Shown: piece by piece, positions 55,873-64,000 of the stretch | Position numbering within the stretch: the stretch's first letter is position 1 | How the letters are laid out: every line of letters starts with the position of its first letter | Assembly (NCBI GenBank): GCA_965223695.1 | Contig: CBDCXJ010000042.1 | Span: 1 to 64,000 of the forward strand | Length of the DNA: 64,000 bases | Source of the DNA: JAUVPB01 sp965223695 | GTDB taxonomy: Bacteria; Actinomycetota; Thermoleophilia; Gaiellales; Gaiellaceae | Reading direction: 5' to 3' | Position numbers and translations under genes: made by a program | The notes under the pieces: model-generated | Seen by the model: the letters and a program-made list of their open reading frames with translations, nothing else | What the model was told of the DNA's origin: nothing | Databases searched by the model: none

Positions 55873-57210
55873 TTAGTAGTCGAGTCCGGGTGCGGTGCTC
55901 GGCGTCTCTTCGGCGGGCGGGCGCGCTGCATCTGCGGCTTGCTCGGCCGTCGTTTCTCGCGCGGGCTGAGCCGTTGGCGCGGGCGCCGCGGGCGCCGCCT
56001 CGGATGCGGCTTCGACTATCGGCGCCGTGGTCTCGGCCACACGCGCCGAGACGGCCTGACCCTTCCCTCGCCGCTTCGCCTCATACAGCGCTTCGTCTGC
56101 ACGCTTGCAGAAGCTGACGCTGTCGTCGTCTGCCCGTAGCTGGGCGATCCCGGCGCTGAGCTTGACCTGCGTGGCGCTCTCCTGCCACACATCGATCGCA
56201 CGCTGCAGGCGGCGGTAGAAGTTCTCGGCATCGGCGAGCGAGGACTCCGGCAGGATCACGGCAAACTCGTCGCCACCTACGCGACTCGCGATGTCGGCGC
56301 TTCGAACGACGCTCTGCACCTGCATCGCGGCCTCGGCGAGCACGGCGTCGCCCGCCAGGTGGCCGATCTGGTCGTTGATCGCCTTGAAATCGTCGATGTC
56401 GAAGAGGATCAGCGCCAGCTCGCGGTCGTAGCGTTGCGCGCGAGCGGCCTCGCGCTCGAGGGTCTCGTGGAAAAAGCGGTAGTTGTGCAGACCGGTGAGC
56501 GCGTCGAGGTCGGCGAGCTGTCGCGCCTCCTGAAAGCGCCGCGCATTCTCGATTGCGGGCGCGGCAGTGGCCGCGACCTCCTCGACCTGCGCGAGTATGG
56601 CTTCGTTCGGCTTCTGCTCTTTGGCGCGCCAGTACACCCAGAGCGTTCCGAGGACGGCGCCCGCCTCGCTACGCAGCGGCGCCGCGAGGCCGCCGCGTAT
56701 CGCCGATCCGTTGGTGCTGGCCGCAGTGTCCTCGGCGTAGCGAAACGTGAAGTCAACCGCCCGGGCCGTCACGCCCTCGGGCGGATCGGCTTGCTGCATG
56801 TTTGCGCGTGCCTCGTCCTCGGAAAGACCCAGCGTGGCCACAATCGGCTTCCCCTCGTCAGGAAGCACGATCATCGCTGCGTCAACGACCTCGAGCTCGC
56901 CGGTCGCCTCGAGCGTTCGCTGTAACACCTCGTCCAGATCGATCGTCGCGCCGATATCCGTCAGCCTTCGTGCTCGGTCGTTCTCGACACGCGCAATCTC
57001 GAAGTCCCCTGAGATTCCCGAGAGCAGGCCCTCGACGCGCGAGCTCGACTCGCGAAGCGCGGCTTCGAAGCGGCGCGTCTCGCGGTTGCGCGCATGCAAG
57101 ACGATCAACAGCAGCGCCGAAACGACCAGTACGGCAAGCGCGGCCACGCCAATTCCGATCCAGAAGCCGACGTCGCCGGTCGTTATGTCGAAGAGCACAT
57201 CCCCTCCCAC
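55873..57210 (-). CDS. Membrane-anchored GAF-GGDEF diguanylate cyclase
   Basis: 445 residues. One N-terminal transmembrane helix (about 17-38), a coiled segment, a GAF-like domain (about 85-225; DLDEVLQRTLEATGELEVVDAAMIVL) and a GGDEF domain. The active-site motif GGDEF is at 312-316, with D271 in LFDIDDFKAIND for metal. An RxxD inhibitory site (RSAD 303-306) lies exactly five residues upstream, so feedback inhibition by c-di-GMP is expected. The C-terminal 70 residues are Ala/Pro-rich. No EAL domain. It converges on rpoC. Confidence 0.9.
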   Translation of the reverse strand: MGGDVLFDITTGDVGFWIGIGVAALAVLVVSALLLIVLHARNRETRRFEAALRESSSRVEGLLSGISGDFEIARVENDRARRLTDIGATIDLDEVLQRTLEATGELEVVDAAMIVLPDEGKPIVATLGLSEDEARANMQQADPPEGVTARAVDFTFRYAEDTAASTNGSAIRGGLAAPLRSEAGAVLGTLWVYWRAKEQKPNEAILAQVEEVAATAAPAIENARRFQEARQLADLDALTGLHNYRFFHETLEREAARAQRYDRELALILFDIDDFKAINDQIGHLAGDAVLAEAAMQVQSVVRSADIASRVGGDEFAVILPESSLADAENFYRRLQRAIDVWQESATQVKLSAGIAQLRADDDSVSFCKRADEALYEAKRRGKGQAVSARVAETTAPIVEAASEAAPAAPAPTAQPARETTAEQAADAARPPAEETPSTAPGLDY

Positions 57211-57258
57211 GCTGCTTCGATGCCGCAGACGGAGAATACCGCGTTACCAGCGGCCCCG

Positions 57259-57286
57259 TTGACCGGGCGGCGCCAGCTGGTACCAT
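57259..57286 (+). promoter_or_regulatory. Sigma-70-type promoter of the str operon
   Basis: TTGACC (57259-57264) and TACCAT (57281-57286) are separated by 16 bp and lie about 90 bp upstream of rpsL, in the divergent region with the GGDEF gene. Confidence 0.5.
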
Positions 57287-57372
57287 CTCGAGGGTTCGGC
57301 GGTGCCCCGTCGAGCTTTTCTCGTGCGCGAACGTCCTGCGCATGTCCCCGATTGGGAACCTGGGGGTTCTTC

Positions 57373-57744
57373 GTGCCCACGGTCAACCAGTTGGTCCGCA
57401 AGGGCCGGCGCCAAAAACCGAGCAAGTTGAAGACGCCCGCATTGCACGGCGCGCCCCAGAAGCGCGGCGTCTGCACTCGCGTCTACACGACCACTCCCAA
57501 GAAGCCGAACTCGGCTCTGCGCAAGGTTGCTCGCGTGCGCCTGACCAACGGAATGGAAGTGACGTCATACATCCCGGGCGAGGGCCACAACCTACAAGAG
57601 CACTCGGTCGTGTTGATCCGCGGCGGTCGCGTCAAGGACCTGCCGGGGATCCGCTACAAGGTGATCCGCGCCGCGCTTGATACAGCCGGCGTGTCCGAGC
57701 GGCGGCAGGCTCGCTCGAAGTACGGCGCAAAGCGCGGCTCGTAA
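57373..57744 (+). CDS. rpsL: 30S ribosomal protein S12
   Basis: 123 residues from GTG (PTVNQLVRKGRR). The decoding-centre loops TPKKPNSALRK and the EHSVVLIRGGRVKDLPGIRY segment have the wild-type lysines whose change gives streptomycin resistance elsewhere. First gene of the str operon. Confidence 0.97.
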   Translation: MPTVNQLVRKGRRQKPSKLKTPALHGAPQKRGVCTRVYTTTPKKPNSALRKVARVRLTNGMEVTSYIPGEGHNLQEHSVVLIRGGRVKDLPGIRYKVIRAALDTAGVSERRQARSKYGAKRGS

Positions 57745-57757
57745 AGGGTTTCAGAAC

Positions 57758-58228
57758 GTGTCCCGCCGTGCCGAAATACAACTGAGAGAGCCCGCTCCGG
57801 ACTCGATCCATGGTTCAAAGCTCGTGACTCAGGTCGTCAACAAGGTGATGCTACGAGGCAAGAAGGCCTCGGCCGAGCGCATCGTTTACGACGCGCTCGA
57901 CCAGGTGGGCGAGAAAACGGGCAAGCCGCCGGTCGAGGTGCTGGAGCAGGCGATCAAGACACTTACGCCCGTGCTCGAGGTCCGCTCACGTCGCGTGGGT
58001 GGCGCGAACTACCAGGTACCCGTCGAGGTGCCGCAGCGCCGCGCACGCACGCTTGCCGTCAGGTGGCTCGTGAACTTCGCGCGGGAACGTCGCGAGAAGA
58101 CGATGTCGGCACGGCTGGCAGGAGAAATGCTCGACGCGCTGGAGCAACAGGGGGGCGCGTTCAAGCGAAAGGACGATCTGTACCGCATGGCCCAGGCAAA
58201 CAAGGCATTCGCCCACTACCGCTGGTAA
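57758..58228 (+). CDS. rpsG: 30S ribosomal protein S7
   Basis: 156 residues from GTG (SRRAEIQLREPAPDSIHG). Typical S7 segments RKKASAERIVYDAL-like (GKKASAERIVYDAL) and the C-terminal ARELRAG-region equivalent with FAHYRW end. Primary 16S rRNA binder and usual translational repressor of this operon. It lies 13 bp after rpsL and 9 bp before fusA. Confidence 0.96.
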   Translation: MSRRAEIQLREPAPDSIHGSKLVTQVVNKVMLRGKKASAERIVYDALDQVGEKTGKPPVEVLEQAIKTLTPVLEVRSRRVGGANYQVPVEVPQRRARTLAVRWLVNFARERREKTMSARLAGEMLDALEQQGGAFKRKDDLYRMAQANKAFAHYRW

Positions 58229-58237
58229 ACGGAGATC

Positions 58238-60355
58238 ATGGCAAACGTGGCTGAGCAACAACGCGGTGCGGGAGGACGTGAGGTCGGGGTCGACCGCGTT
58301 CGAAACATCGGAATCATGGCGCATATCGACGCGGGTAAGACGACGACGACCGAGCGCATCCTCTACTACACCGGGCGTACCCATAAGCTCGGCGAGGTTC
58401 ACGACGGCGCGGCCGTCATGGACTGGATGGAGCAAGAGCAGGAGCGCGGCATCACGATCACCTCGGCTGCGACGACAGCGTTCTGGCGCGGCTATCGCGT
58501 GAACATAATTGATACGCCCGGGCACGTGGACTTCACTGTCGAGGTCGAGCGAAGCCTGCGCGTCCTCGACGGCGCGATCGCTGTTTTCGACGCCGTCGCA
58601 GGCGTCGAGCCCCAGTCAGAGACCGTCTGGCGCCAGGCAGATCGCTACAAGGTGCCGCGGATCGCGCTGATCAACAAGATGGACCGCACGGGCGCCGACT
58701 TCTTCGGCTCGGTCCAGTCGATGGTCGACAGGCTCGGGGCCAACCCGGTTCCCGCACAGCTTCCGCTCGGCCAGGAGGAGCACTTCCGCGGGGTGGTCGA
58801 TCTCGTCGAGATGCAGACCCTCGAGTGGACGGACGAGCTCGGGACCGAGATGGAGCACGGCGAGATTCCCGACGAGCTGCGCGAGCAGGCCGACGTCTAC
58901 CACCACCAGCTGATCGACGCCATCGCAGAGCATGACGAGGAGCTCCTCGAGACCTACCTTCTCGATGAGAGTGCCGTTACGCCCGAGATGATTCAGCGGG
59001 CGCTGCGCCACGCTACCCTGGCGGCCGCGATCACACCCGTGCTGTGCGGCTCAGCGTTCAAGAACAAGGGCATCCAGCCTCTGCTCGACGCCGTCATCGC
59101 CTACCTCCCGAGCCCGATCGACGTTCCGCCGGTCGAAGGCGAGGATCCGTCGACGGGCGAGACGGCCACCCGAGAGCCCCACGCGTCGGGCCCCTTCGCC
59201 GCGCTCGCGTTCAAGGTCATGAGTGACCCCTACGTCGGTCGATTGACCTACTTCCGTGTCTACTCGGGAACGATCTCGGCCGGCGATCGCATTCTCAACG
59301 TCTCGAGCGATCGAACCGAGCGCATCGGCCGGCTGCTGATGATGCACGCCAACCATCGCGAGGAAGTGCAGTCGGTCGCGGCCGGCGACATCGTCGCGGC
59401 TGTCGGGCTGAAGCAAAGCTCTACCGGTGACACGCTCGCCGTCGCCTCCGACCCGATCCAGCTCGAGGCGATGACCTTCCCCGATCCCGTCATCTCGGTC
59501 GCAATCGAGCCCAAGACGAAGGCCGACCAGGACAAGCTCGCACAGGCGCTGCAGCGGCTTTCGGACGAGGATCCGACCTTCCAGGTTCGCTCAGACGAGG
59601 AGACCGCGCAGACCCTGATCTGGGGCATGGGCGAGCTCCACCTCGAGATCATCGTCGATCGACTCACACGTGAGTTCTCGGTCGACGCGAACATCGGGCG
59701 CCCTCAGGTGGCGTACCGCGAGCGACCATCGAAAGCCGTCGAGAAGGTCGAGGGGCGCTTCGTCCGCCAGACGGGCGGCCGCGGCCAGTACGGCCATGCG
59801 GTCATCAACCTCACGCCGGCACCGGCCGGCAAGGGATACGAGTTCGTCGACAAGGTCGTCGGCGGCGCCGTGCCGCGCGAGTACATACGCTCGGTAGACC
59901 AGGGCATTCAGGAGGCGATGGAGTCCGGGCCGCTTGCCGGATACCCCGTCGTCGATGTCACCGTCGAGCTGATCGACGGCTCTTCACACGACGTCGACTC
60001 GAGCGAGATGGCGTTCAAGGTGGCCGGCTCGATGGCGCTCAAGAACGCGCTGCAGCGGGCCAAGCCCAAGCTGCTCGAGCCGATGATGGCCGTCGAGGTC
60101 GTCACGCCCGACAACTATCTCGGCGATGTGATGGGCGACCTCAGCGCGCGGCGAGGCCGCGTCGAGGGCCTCGAGCAGCGAGGAAACGCCCAGGTGGTGC
60201 GGGCTCGGGTTCCCCTGGCAACGATGTTCGGTTATGCGACCGACGTGCGCTCAACGACGCAGGGCCGCGCAACCTTCACGATGCAGTTCGACCGGTACGA
60301 GGAAGTGCCGCAGGATGTCGCGAGCGAGATCGTCGCTCAGGCCAACGGCGAGTAG
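58238..60355 (+). CDS. fusA: Translation elongation factor G
   Basis: 705 residues. GTPase domain with G1 AHIDAGKTTTTER, switch II DTPGHVDFTVEVERSL, G4 NKMDRTGADF. Domains II-V follow, with GMGELHLEIIVDRL and the C-terminal LATMFGYATDVRSTTQGRATFTMQF. Drives translocation. Full length. Confidence 0.97.
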   Translation: MANVAEQQRGAGGREVGVDRVRNIGIMAHIDAGKTTTTERILYYTGRTHKLGEVHDGAAVMDWMEQEQERGITITSAATTAFWRGYRVNIIDTPGHVDFTVEVERSLRVLDGAIAVFDAVAGVEPQSETVWRQADRYKVPRIALINKMDRTGADFFGSVQSMVDRLGANPVPAQLPLGQEEHFRGVVDLVEMQTLEWTDELGTEMEHGEIPDELREQADVYHHQLIDAIAEHDEELLETYLLDESAVTPEMIQRALRHATLAAAITPVLCGSAFKNKGIQPLLDAVIAYLPSPIDVPPVEGEDPSTGETATREPHASGPFAALAFKVMSDPYVGRLTYFRVYSGTISAGDRILNVSSDRTERIGRLLMMHANHREEVQSVAAGDIVAAVGLKQSSTGDTLAVASDPIQLEAMTFPDPVISVAIEPKTKADQDKLAQALQRLSDEDPTFQVRSDEETAQTLIWGMGELHLEIIVDRLTREFSVDANIGRPQVAYRERPSKAVEKVEGRFVRQTGGRGQYGHAVINLTPAPAGKGYEFVDKVVGGAVPREYIRSVDQGIQEAMESGPLAGYPVVDVTVELIDGSSHDVDSSEMAFKVAGSMALKNALQRAKPKLLEPMMAVEVVTPDNYLGDVMGDLSARRGRVEGLEQRGNAQVVRARVPLATMFGYATDVRSTTQGRATFTMQFDRYEEVPQDVASEIVAQANGE

Positions 60356-60370
60356 TCACGGAGGAAGGGA

Positions 60371-61561
<1,191 letters not shown>

Positions 61562-61680
61562 CCAGTCGTCTGGCAGACGAAAAATAGGTGGAGCACGGGC
61601 CGGCGGTTTCGTACCGTCGGCCATGTGCCTAGGTAGAGCGGGTTCGCGCCCGCGTCACGGGAGAGGTAAGCGAGAGAAGC

Positions 61681-61989
61681 GTGGCACAGCAGAAAATCCG
61701 TATCCGGCTCAAGGGCTATGACCATTCGCAGCTCGACAAGTCGGCGAAGTCGATTGTCGAGACCGCGCAGCGCACGGGCGCGATCGTCACTGGTCCCGTG
61801 CCCCTGCCGACCGAGAAGAACGTCTACACGGTCATCCGCGGTCCGTTCAAGGACAAGGACTCACGTGAGCACTTCGAGATCCGGACGCACAAGCGCCTGA
61901 TCGACATCCACTCGCCAACACCGAAGACCGTCGACAGCCTGATGCGGCTCGACCTTCCGGCCGGCGTCGACATCGAGATCAAGCTCTAG
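61681..61989 (+). CDS. rpsJ: 30S ribosomal protein S10
   Basis: 102 residues from GTG: QKIRIRLKGYDHSQLDKSAKSIVETA...GPVPLPTEKNVYTVIRGPFKDKDSREHFEIRTHKRLIDIHSPTPKTVDSLMRLDLPAGVDIEIKL. Textbook S10, also the NusE antitermination partner of NusG. It opens the S10 operon only 119 bp after tuf. Confidence 0.97.
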   Translation: MAQQKIRIRLKGYDHSQLDKSAKSIVETAQRTGAIVTGPVPLPTEKNVYTVIRGPFKDKDSREHFEIRTHKRLIDIHSPTPKTVDSLMRLDLPAGVDIEIKL

Positions 61990-62012
61990 AGGTCACGGAT
62001 ACGCCGGCCGCC

Positions 62013-62633
62013 ATGAAGGGAATCATCGGTCGCAAGCTCGGCATGACCCAGCTCTTCGACGAGGAGACCGGCGACGTCACGGCCGTGACCGTCATCGAGG
62101 CCGGGCCGTGCCCGGTCGTCCAGGTGCGCACACTCGAGCGCGACGGCTACGAAGCCGCCCAGCTGGGCTTCGGCGAGACGCAGGAATGGAAGCTCTCGAA
62201 GGGCGAGCTGGGGCACCTCGGTCGCAACGGCTTCGGAGCGCATCGCGAGCTGTTCGAGTTTCGGGGCTCGACTGAGCTGGCCGAGGGCGACACGGTGACC
62301 GTCGGGGCGTTCGAGCCCGGTGAGGCGGTCAAGGTGTCCGGCGTCTCGATCGGCAAGGGGTTCGCGGGCACGATCAAGCGCCACAACTTCAGCGCCGGGC
62401 CAAAGTCGCACGGCTCGCGCAACGTCCGCGCTCCCGGGTCGGTCGGCGCCTCGGCGTCGCCGGCGCGCGTGTTCAAGGGCCAACGCCTACCAGGCCGCAT
62501 GGGTGGCGAGCGCGTCACACAGCGCGGCCTGCGCGTGGTCGACCGCGACGTCGAGCAGAATCTGCTCCTCGTGTCGGGCTCGGTGCCGGGCTCGAAGAAC
62601 CGCATCGTCGTCATCCGCGAGGAAGGGTCCTGA
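62013..62633 (+). CDS. rplC: 50S ribosomal protein L3
   Basis: 206 residues: MKGIIGRKLGMTQLFDEE, the central GFAGTIKRHNFSAGPKSHGSRNVRAPGSVGASASPARVFKG loop that reaches the peptidyl-transferase centre, and RMGGERVTQRGLRVVDRD. Its TGA overlaps the ATG of rplD. Confidence 0.96.
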   Translation: MKGIIGRKLGMTQLFDEETGDVTAVTVIEAGPCPVVQVRTLERDGYEAAQLGFGETQEWKLSKGELGHLGRNGFGAHRELFEFRGSTELAEGDTVTVGAFEPGEAVKVSGVSIGKGFAGTIKRHNFSAGPKSHGSRNVRAPGSVGASASPARVFKGQRLPGRMGGERVTQRGLRVVDRDVEQNLLLVSGSVPGSKNRIVVIREEGS

Positions 62634-63280
62634 TGGCGTCGGCGAAGGCTTCTGCAGCGCCGAAGGCTCCGCTTCTCAACGTCTCGGGCAAGAGCTCGAA
62701 GCGCATCGAGCTCGACGAGTCGGTGTTCGGTGCCGAGCTCAGGCCACATCTGATTCATGAGACCGTGCGCCACGAGTTCGGTGCTGCTCGGGCCGGCACC
62801 AAGGGTGCGAAGAGTCGCGGGCAGGTCAGGGGCGGCGGCGCCAAGCCGTGGCGGCAGAAGGGCACCGGTCGCGCTCGGCAGGGAACGACGAATGCCGTGC
62901 AGTTCACGGGCGGCGGGGTCGTCTTCCCGCCGACGATGCGCTCGTTCGGCGGAAAGGTCAACCGCAAGGTGCGTGCCGGCGCTCTGCGCTCGGCGCTCTC
63001 GGCGCATGTCTCACGCGGCTCGATGGCCGTCGTCGACGCCGAGAAGTTCGACGAGCCGTCGACCAAGAAAGCCGTCACGATGCTCGACGGATGGACGGCT
63101 GATCGTCCCGTGCTCGTGGTGTGTGAGTCGAGCGAGGACGCCGTGGCGAAGTCGTTTCGCAACATCGCCCGCGTATCGGTGACCGGCCCTGGCGAGCTCG
63201 AGGTACGCCATCTCGTCGGCGCGCGTTCCGTGCTCGTGACGACGAGCGCTCTCGAGACGGTCTCGGGAAGGGCCGGCTGA
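62633..63280 (+). CDS. rplD: 50S ribosomal protein L4
   Basis: 215 residues. The exit-tunnel loop KSRGQVRGGGAKPWRQKGTGRARQG is followed by the C-terminal globular domain. L4 in many bacteria also autoregulates the S10 operon. It overlaps rplC by 1 bp. Confidence 0.95.
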   Translation: MASAKASAAPKAPLLNVSGKSSKRIELDESVFGAELRPHLIHETVRHEFGAARAGTKGAKSRGQVRGGGAKPWRQKGTGRARQGTTNAVQFTGGGVVFPPTMRSFGGKVNRKVRAGALRSALSAHVSRGSMAVVDAEKFDEPSTKKAVTMLDGWTADRPVLVVCESSEDAVAKSFRNIARVSVTGPGELEVRHLVGARSVLVTTSALETVSGRAG

Positions 63281-63283
63281 GCG

Positions 63284-63586
63284 ATGGGACTCAATCTCAC
63301 CCACCGCCAGATCCTGCTCGCTCCCGTGGTCTCCGAGAAGAGCTACAGCTTGATCGCCGACAACAAGTACTGCTTCAAGGTCCATCCGAAAGCCCACCGC
63401 ATGCAGATCCGCCAGGCCGTCGAGGAGCTCTTCGAGGTCGAGGTCGAGAAGGTCAACGTCTCGAAGGTGCCGGCTAAGCCGAAGCGCCGCGGAACGCATC
63501 AGGGCCAGCGACCCGGCTGGAAGAAGGCGATCATCACGGTGAAGGAAGGCGAGAAGATCGACATCTTCGAGGGCGGGTCGGTCTAG
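63284..63586 (+). CDS. rplW: 50S ribosomal protein L23
   Basis: 100 residues: HRQILLAPVVSEKSYSLIADNKYCFKVHPKAHRMQIRQAVEELFEVEVEKVNVSKVP, KRRGTHQGQRPGWKKAIITVKEGEKIDIFEG. Tunnel-exit docking site for trigger factor and SRP. Its stop is directly followed by the rplB start. Confidence 0.95.
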   Translation: MGLNLTHRQILLAPVVSEKSYSLIADNKYCFKVHPKAHRMQIRQAVEELFEVEVEKVNVSKVPAKPKRRGTHQGQRPGWKKAIITVKEGEKIDIFEGGSV

Positions 63587-64000
63587 ATGGCCGTCCGCAA
63601 GTACAAGCCAACCAGCCCCGGGCGGCGTTTCCGGTCGGTCTCGGACTTCGAGGAGATCACGAAGTCGAAGCCCGAGAAGAAGCTGCTCGAGCCGCTCAAG
63701 CGCACGGGCGGACGCAACGCGAAGGGCCGGATCACCACCCGCCACCGCGGCGGCGGCCACAAGCGCCGCTATCGCACGATCGACTTCAAGCGCCTCAAGG
63801 ACGGCGTACCAGCTCGCGTCGCGGCGATCGAGTACGACCCGAATCGCTCTGCACGAATCGCGCTCTTGCACTACGCAGACGGGGCGAAGGCCTACATCCT
63901 CGCCCCCGCGAGGCTTGCCGTTGGCGACACCGTCAGCTCGGGCCCGACCGCCGATATTCGCCCCGGGAATGCGCTGCCGTTGGCGAACATCCCGACGGGC
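63587..64000 (+). CDS. rplB: 50S ribosomal protein L2 (N-terminal part, cut by the window end)
   Basis: Starts ATG right after the rplW stop: MAVRKYKPTSPGRRFRSVSD, with KRTGGRNAKGRITTRHRGGGHKRRYRTIDFKR and YILAPARLAVGDTV. 138 of the expected roughly 275 residues lie in the window. The frame is open at position 64000. Confidence 0.95.
   Translation, partial: MAVRKYKPTSPGRRFRSVSDFEEITKSKPEKKLLEPLKRTGGRNAKGRITTRHRGGGHKRRYRTIDFKRLKDGVPARVAAIEYDPNRSARIALLHYADGAKAYILAPARLAVGDTVSSGPTADIRPGNALPLANIPTG

Overview
The window is high-GC, densely packed bacterial DNA, most consistent with an actinobacterium of the Thermoleophilia type (Gaiellales/Solirubrobacterales-like). The pointers are NucS mismatch endonuclease, an SigK/RskA-type sigma/anti-sigma pair, the tRNA-Met - rpmG - secE - nusG - rplKAJL - rpoBC order running almost directly into the str and S10 operons, tRNA genes without encoded CCA, and a type IV pilus cluster. 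The lineage is inferred from gene content, not from a tree.

Layout. 1-1.6 kb: an integrase remnant, tRNA-His, nucS and tRNA-Arg. 2-3.3 kb: a complete IS3-family element. 3.4-8.6 kb: a complete branched-chain amino-acid-type ABC importer (livKHMGF) whose base composition looks less GC-rich than the rest. 8.6-13.7 kb: a decay zone with a frameshifted ECF sigma gene, a cupin gene, gene scraps and three nested or abutting IS elements. 13.9-17.7 kb: CO-dehydrogenase-type accessory genes (coxG, coxF/xdhC, coxD, coxE) without the structural subunits. 17.7-28.8 kb: chromosomal genes (thyX, an alpha/beta-hydrolase lacking its nucleophile, a GMC oxidoreductase operon, a sigma/anti-sigma pair, superoxide dismutase, plsY, a degenerate histidine kinase, an Fpg-type glycosylase, the principal sigma factor). 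29-39.3 kb: type IV pilus genes (pilA, pilT, pilM, pilN, pilO, a PilP-position protein, pilV-like, pilC), split by an IS copy that interrupts an Asn-rich gene. 39.3-43.4 kb: HpnB-like glycosyltransferase, leuA and two response regulators. 43.5-64 kb: the transcription/translation core from tRNA-Met through rpoBC and, after a convergent diguanylate cyclase, rpsL-rpsG-fusA-tuf-rpsJ-rplC-rplD-rplW-rplB (cut by the window end).

How it works together. The core operons make ribosomes and RNA polymerase. RpoC carries a large extra segment near its N-terminus, and L10 and L11 carry long acidic tails. The pilus genes supply a pilin, the retraction ATPase, the inner-membrane platform and alignment proteins; no pilB, pilD or pilQ is visible here. 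The most unusual observations are a PilN whose disordered N-terminal region repeats one W-K-[KR]-E...D-L motif four times, a LivH permease containing three tandem units of about 60 residues, a 98-bp near-perfect palindrome upstream of a GMC oxidoreductase operon, a histidine-kinase homologue without phospho-acceptor His, and two near-identical IS copies in opposite orientation bracketing about 24 kb.
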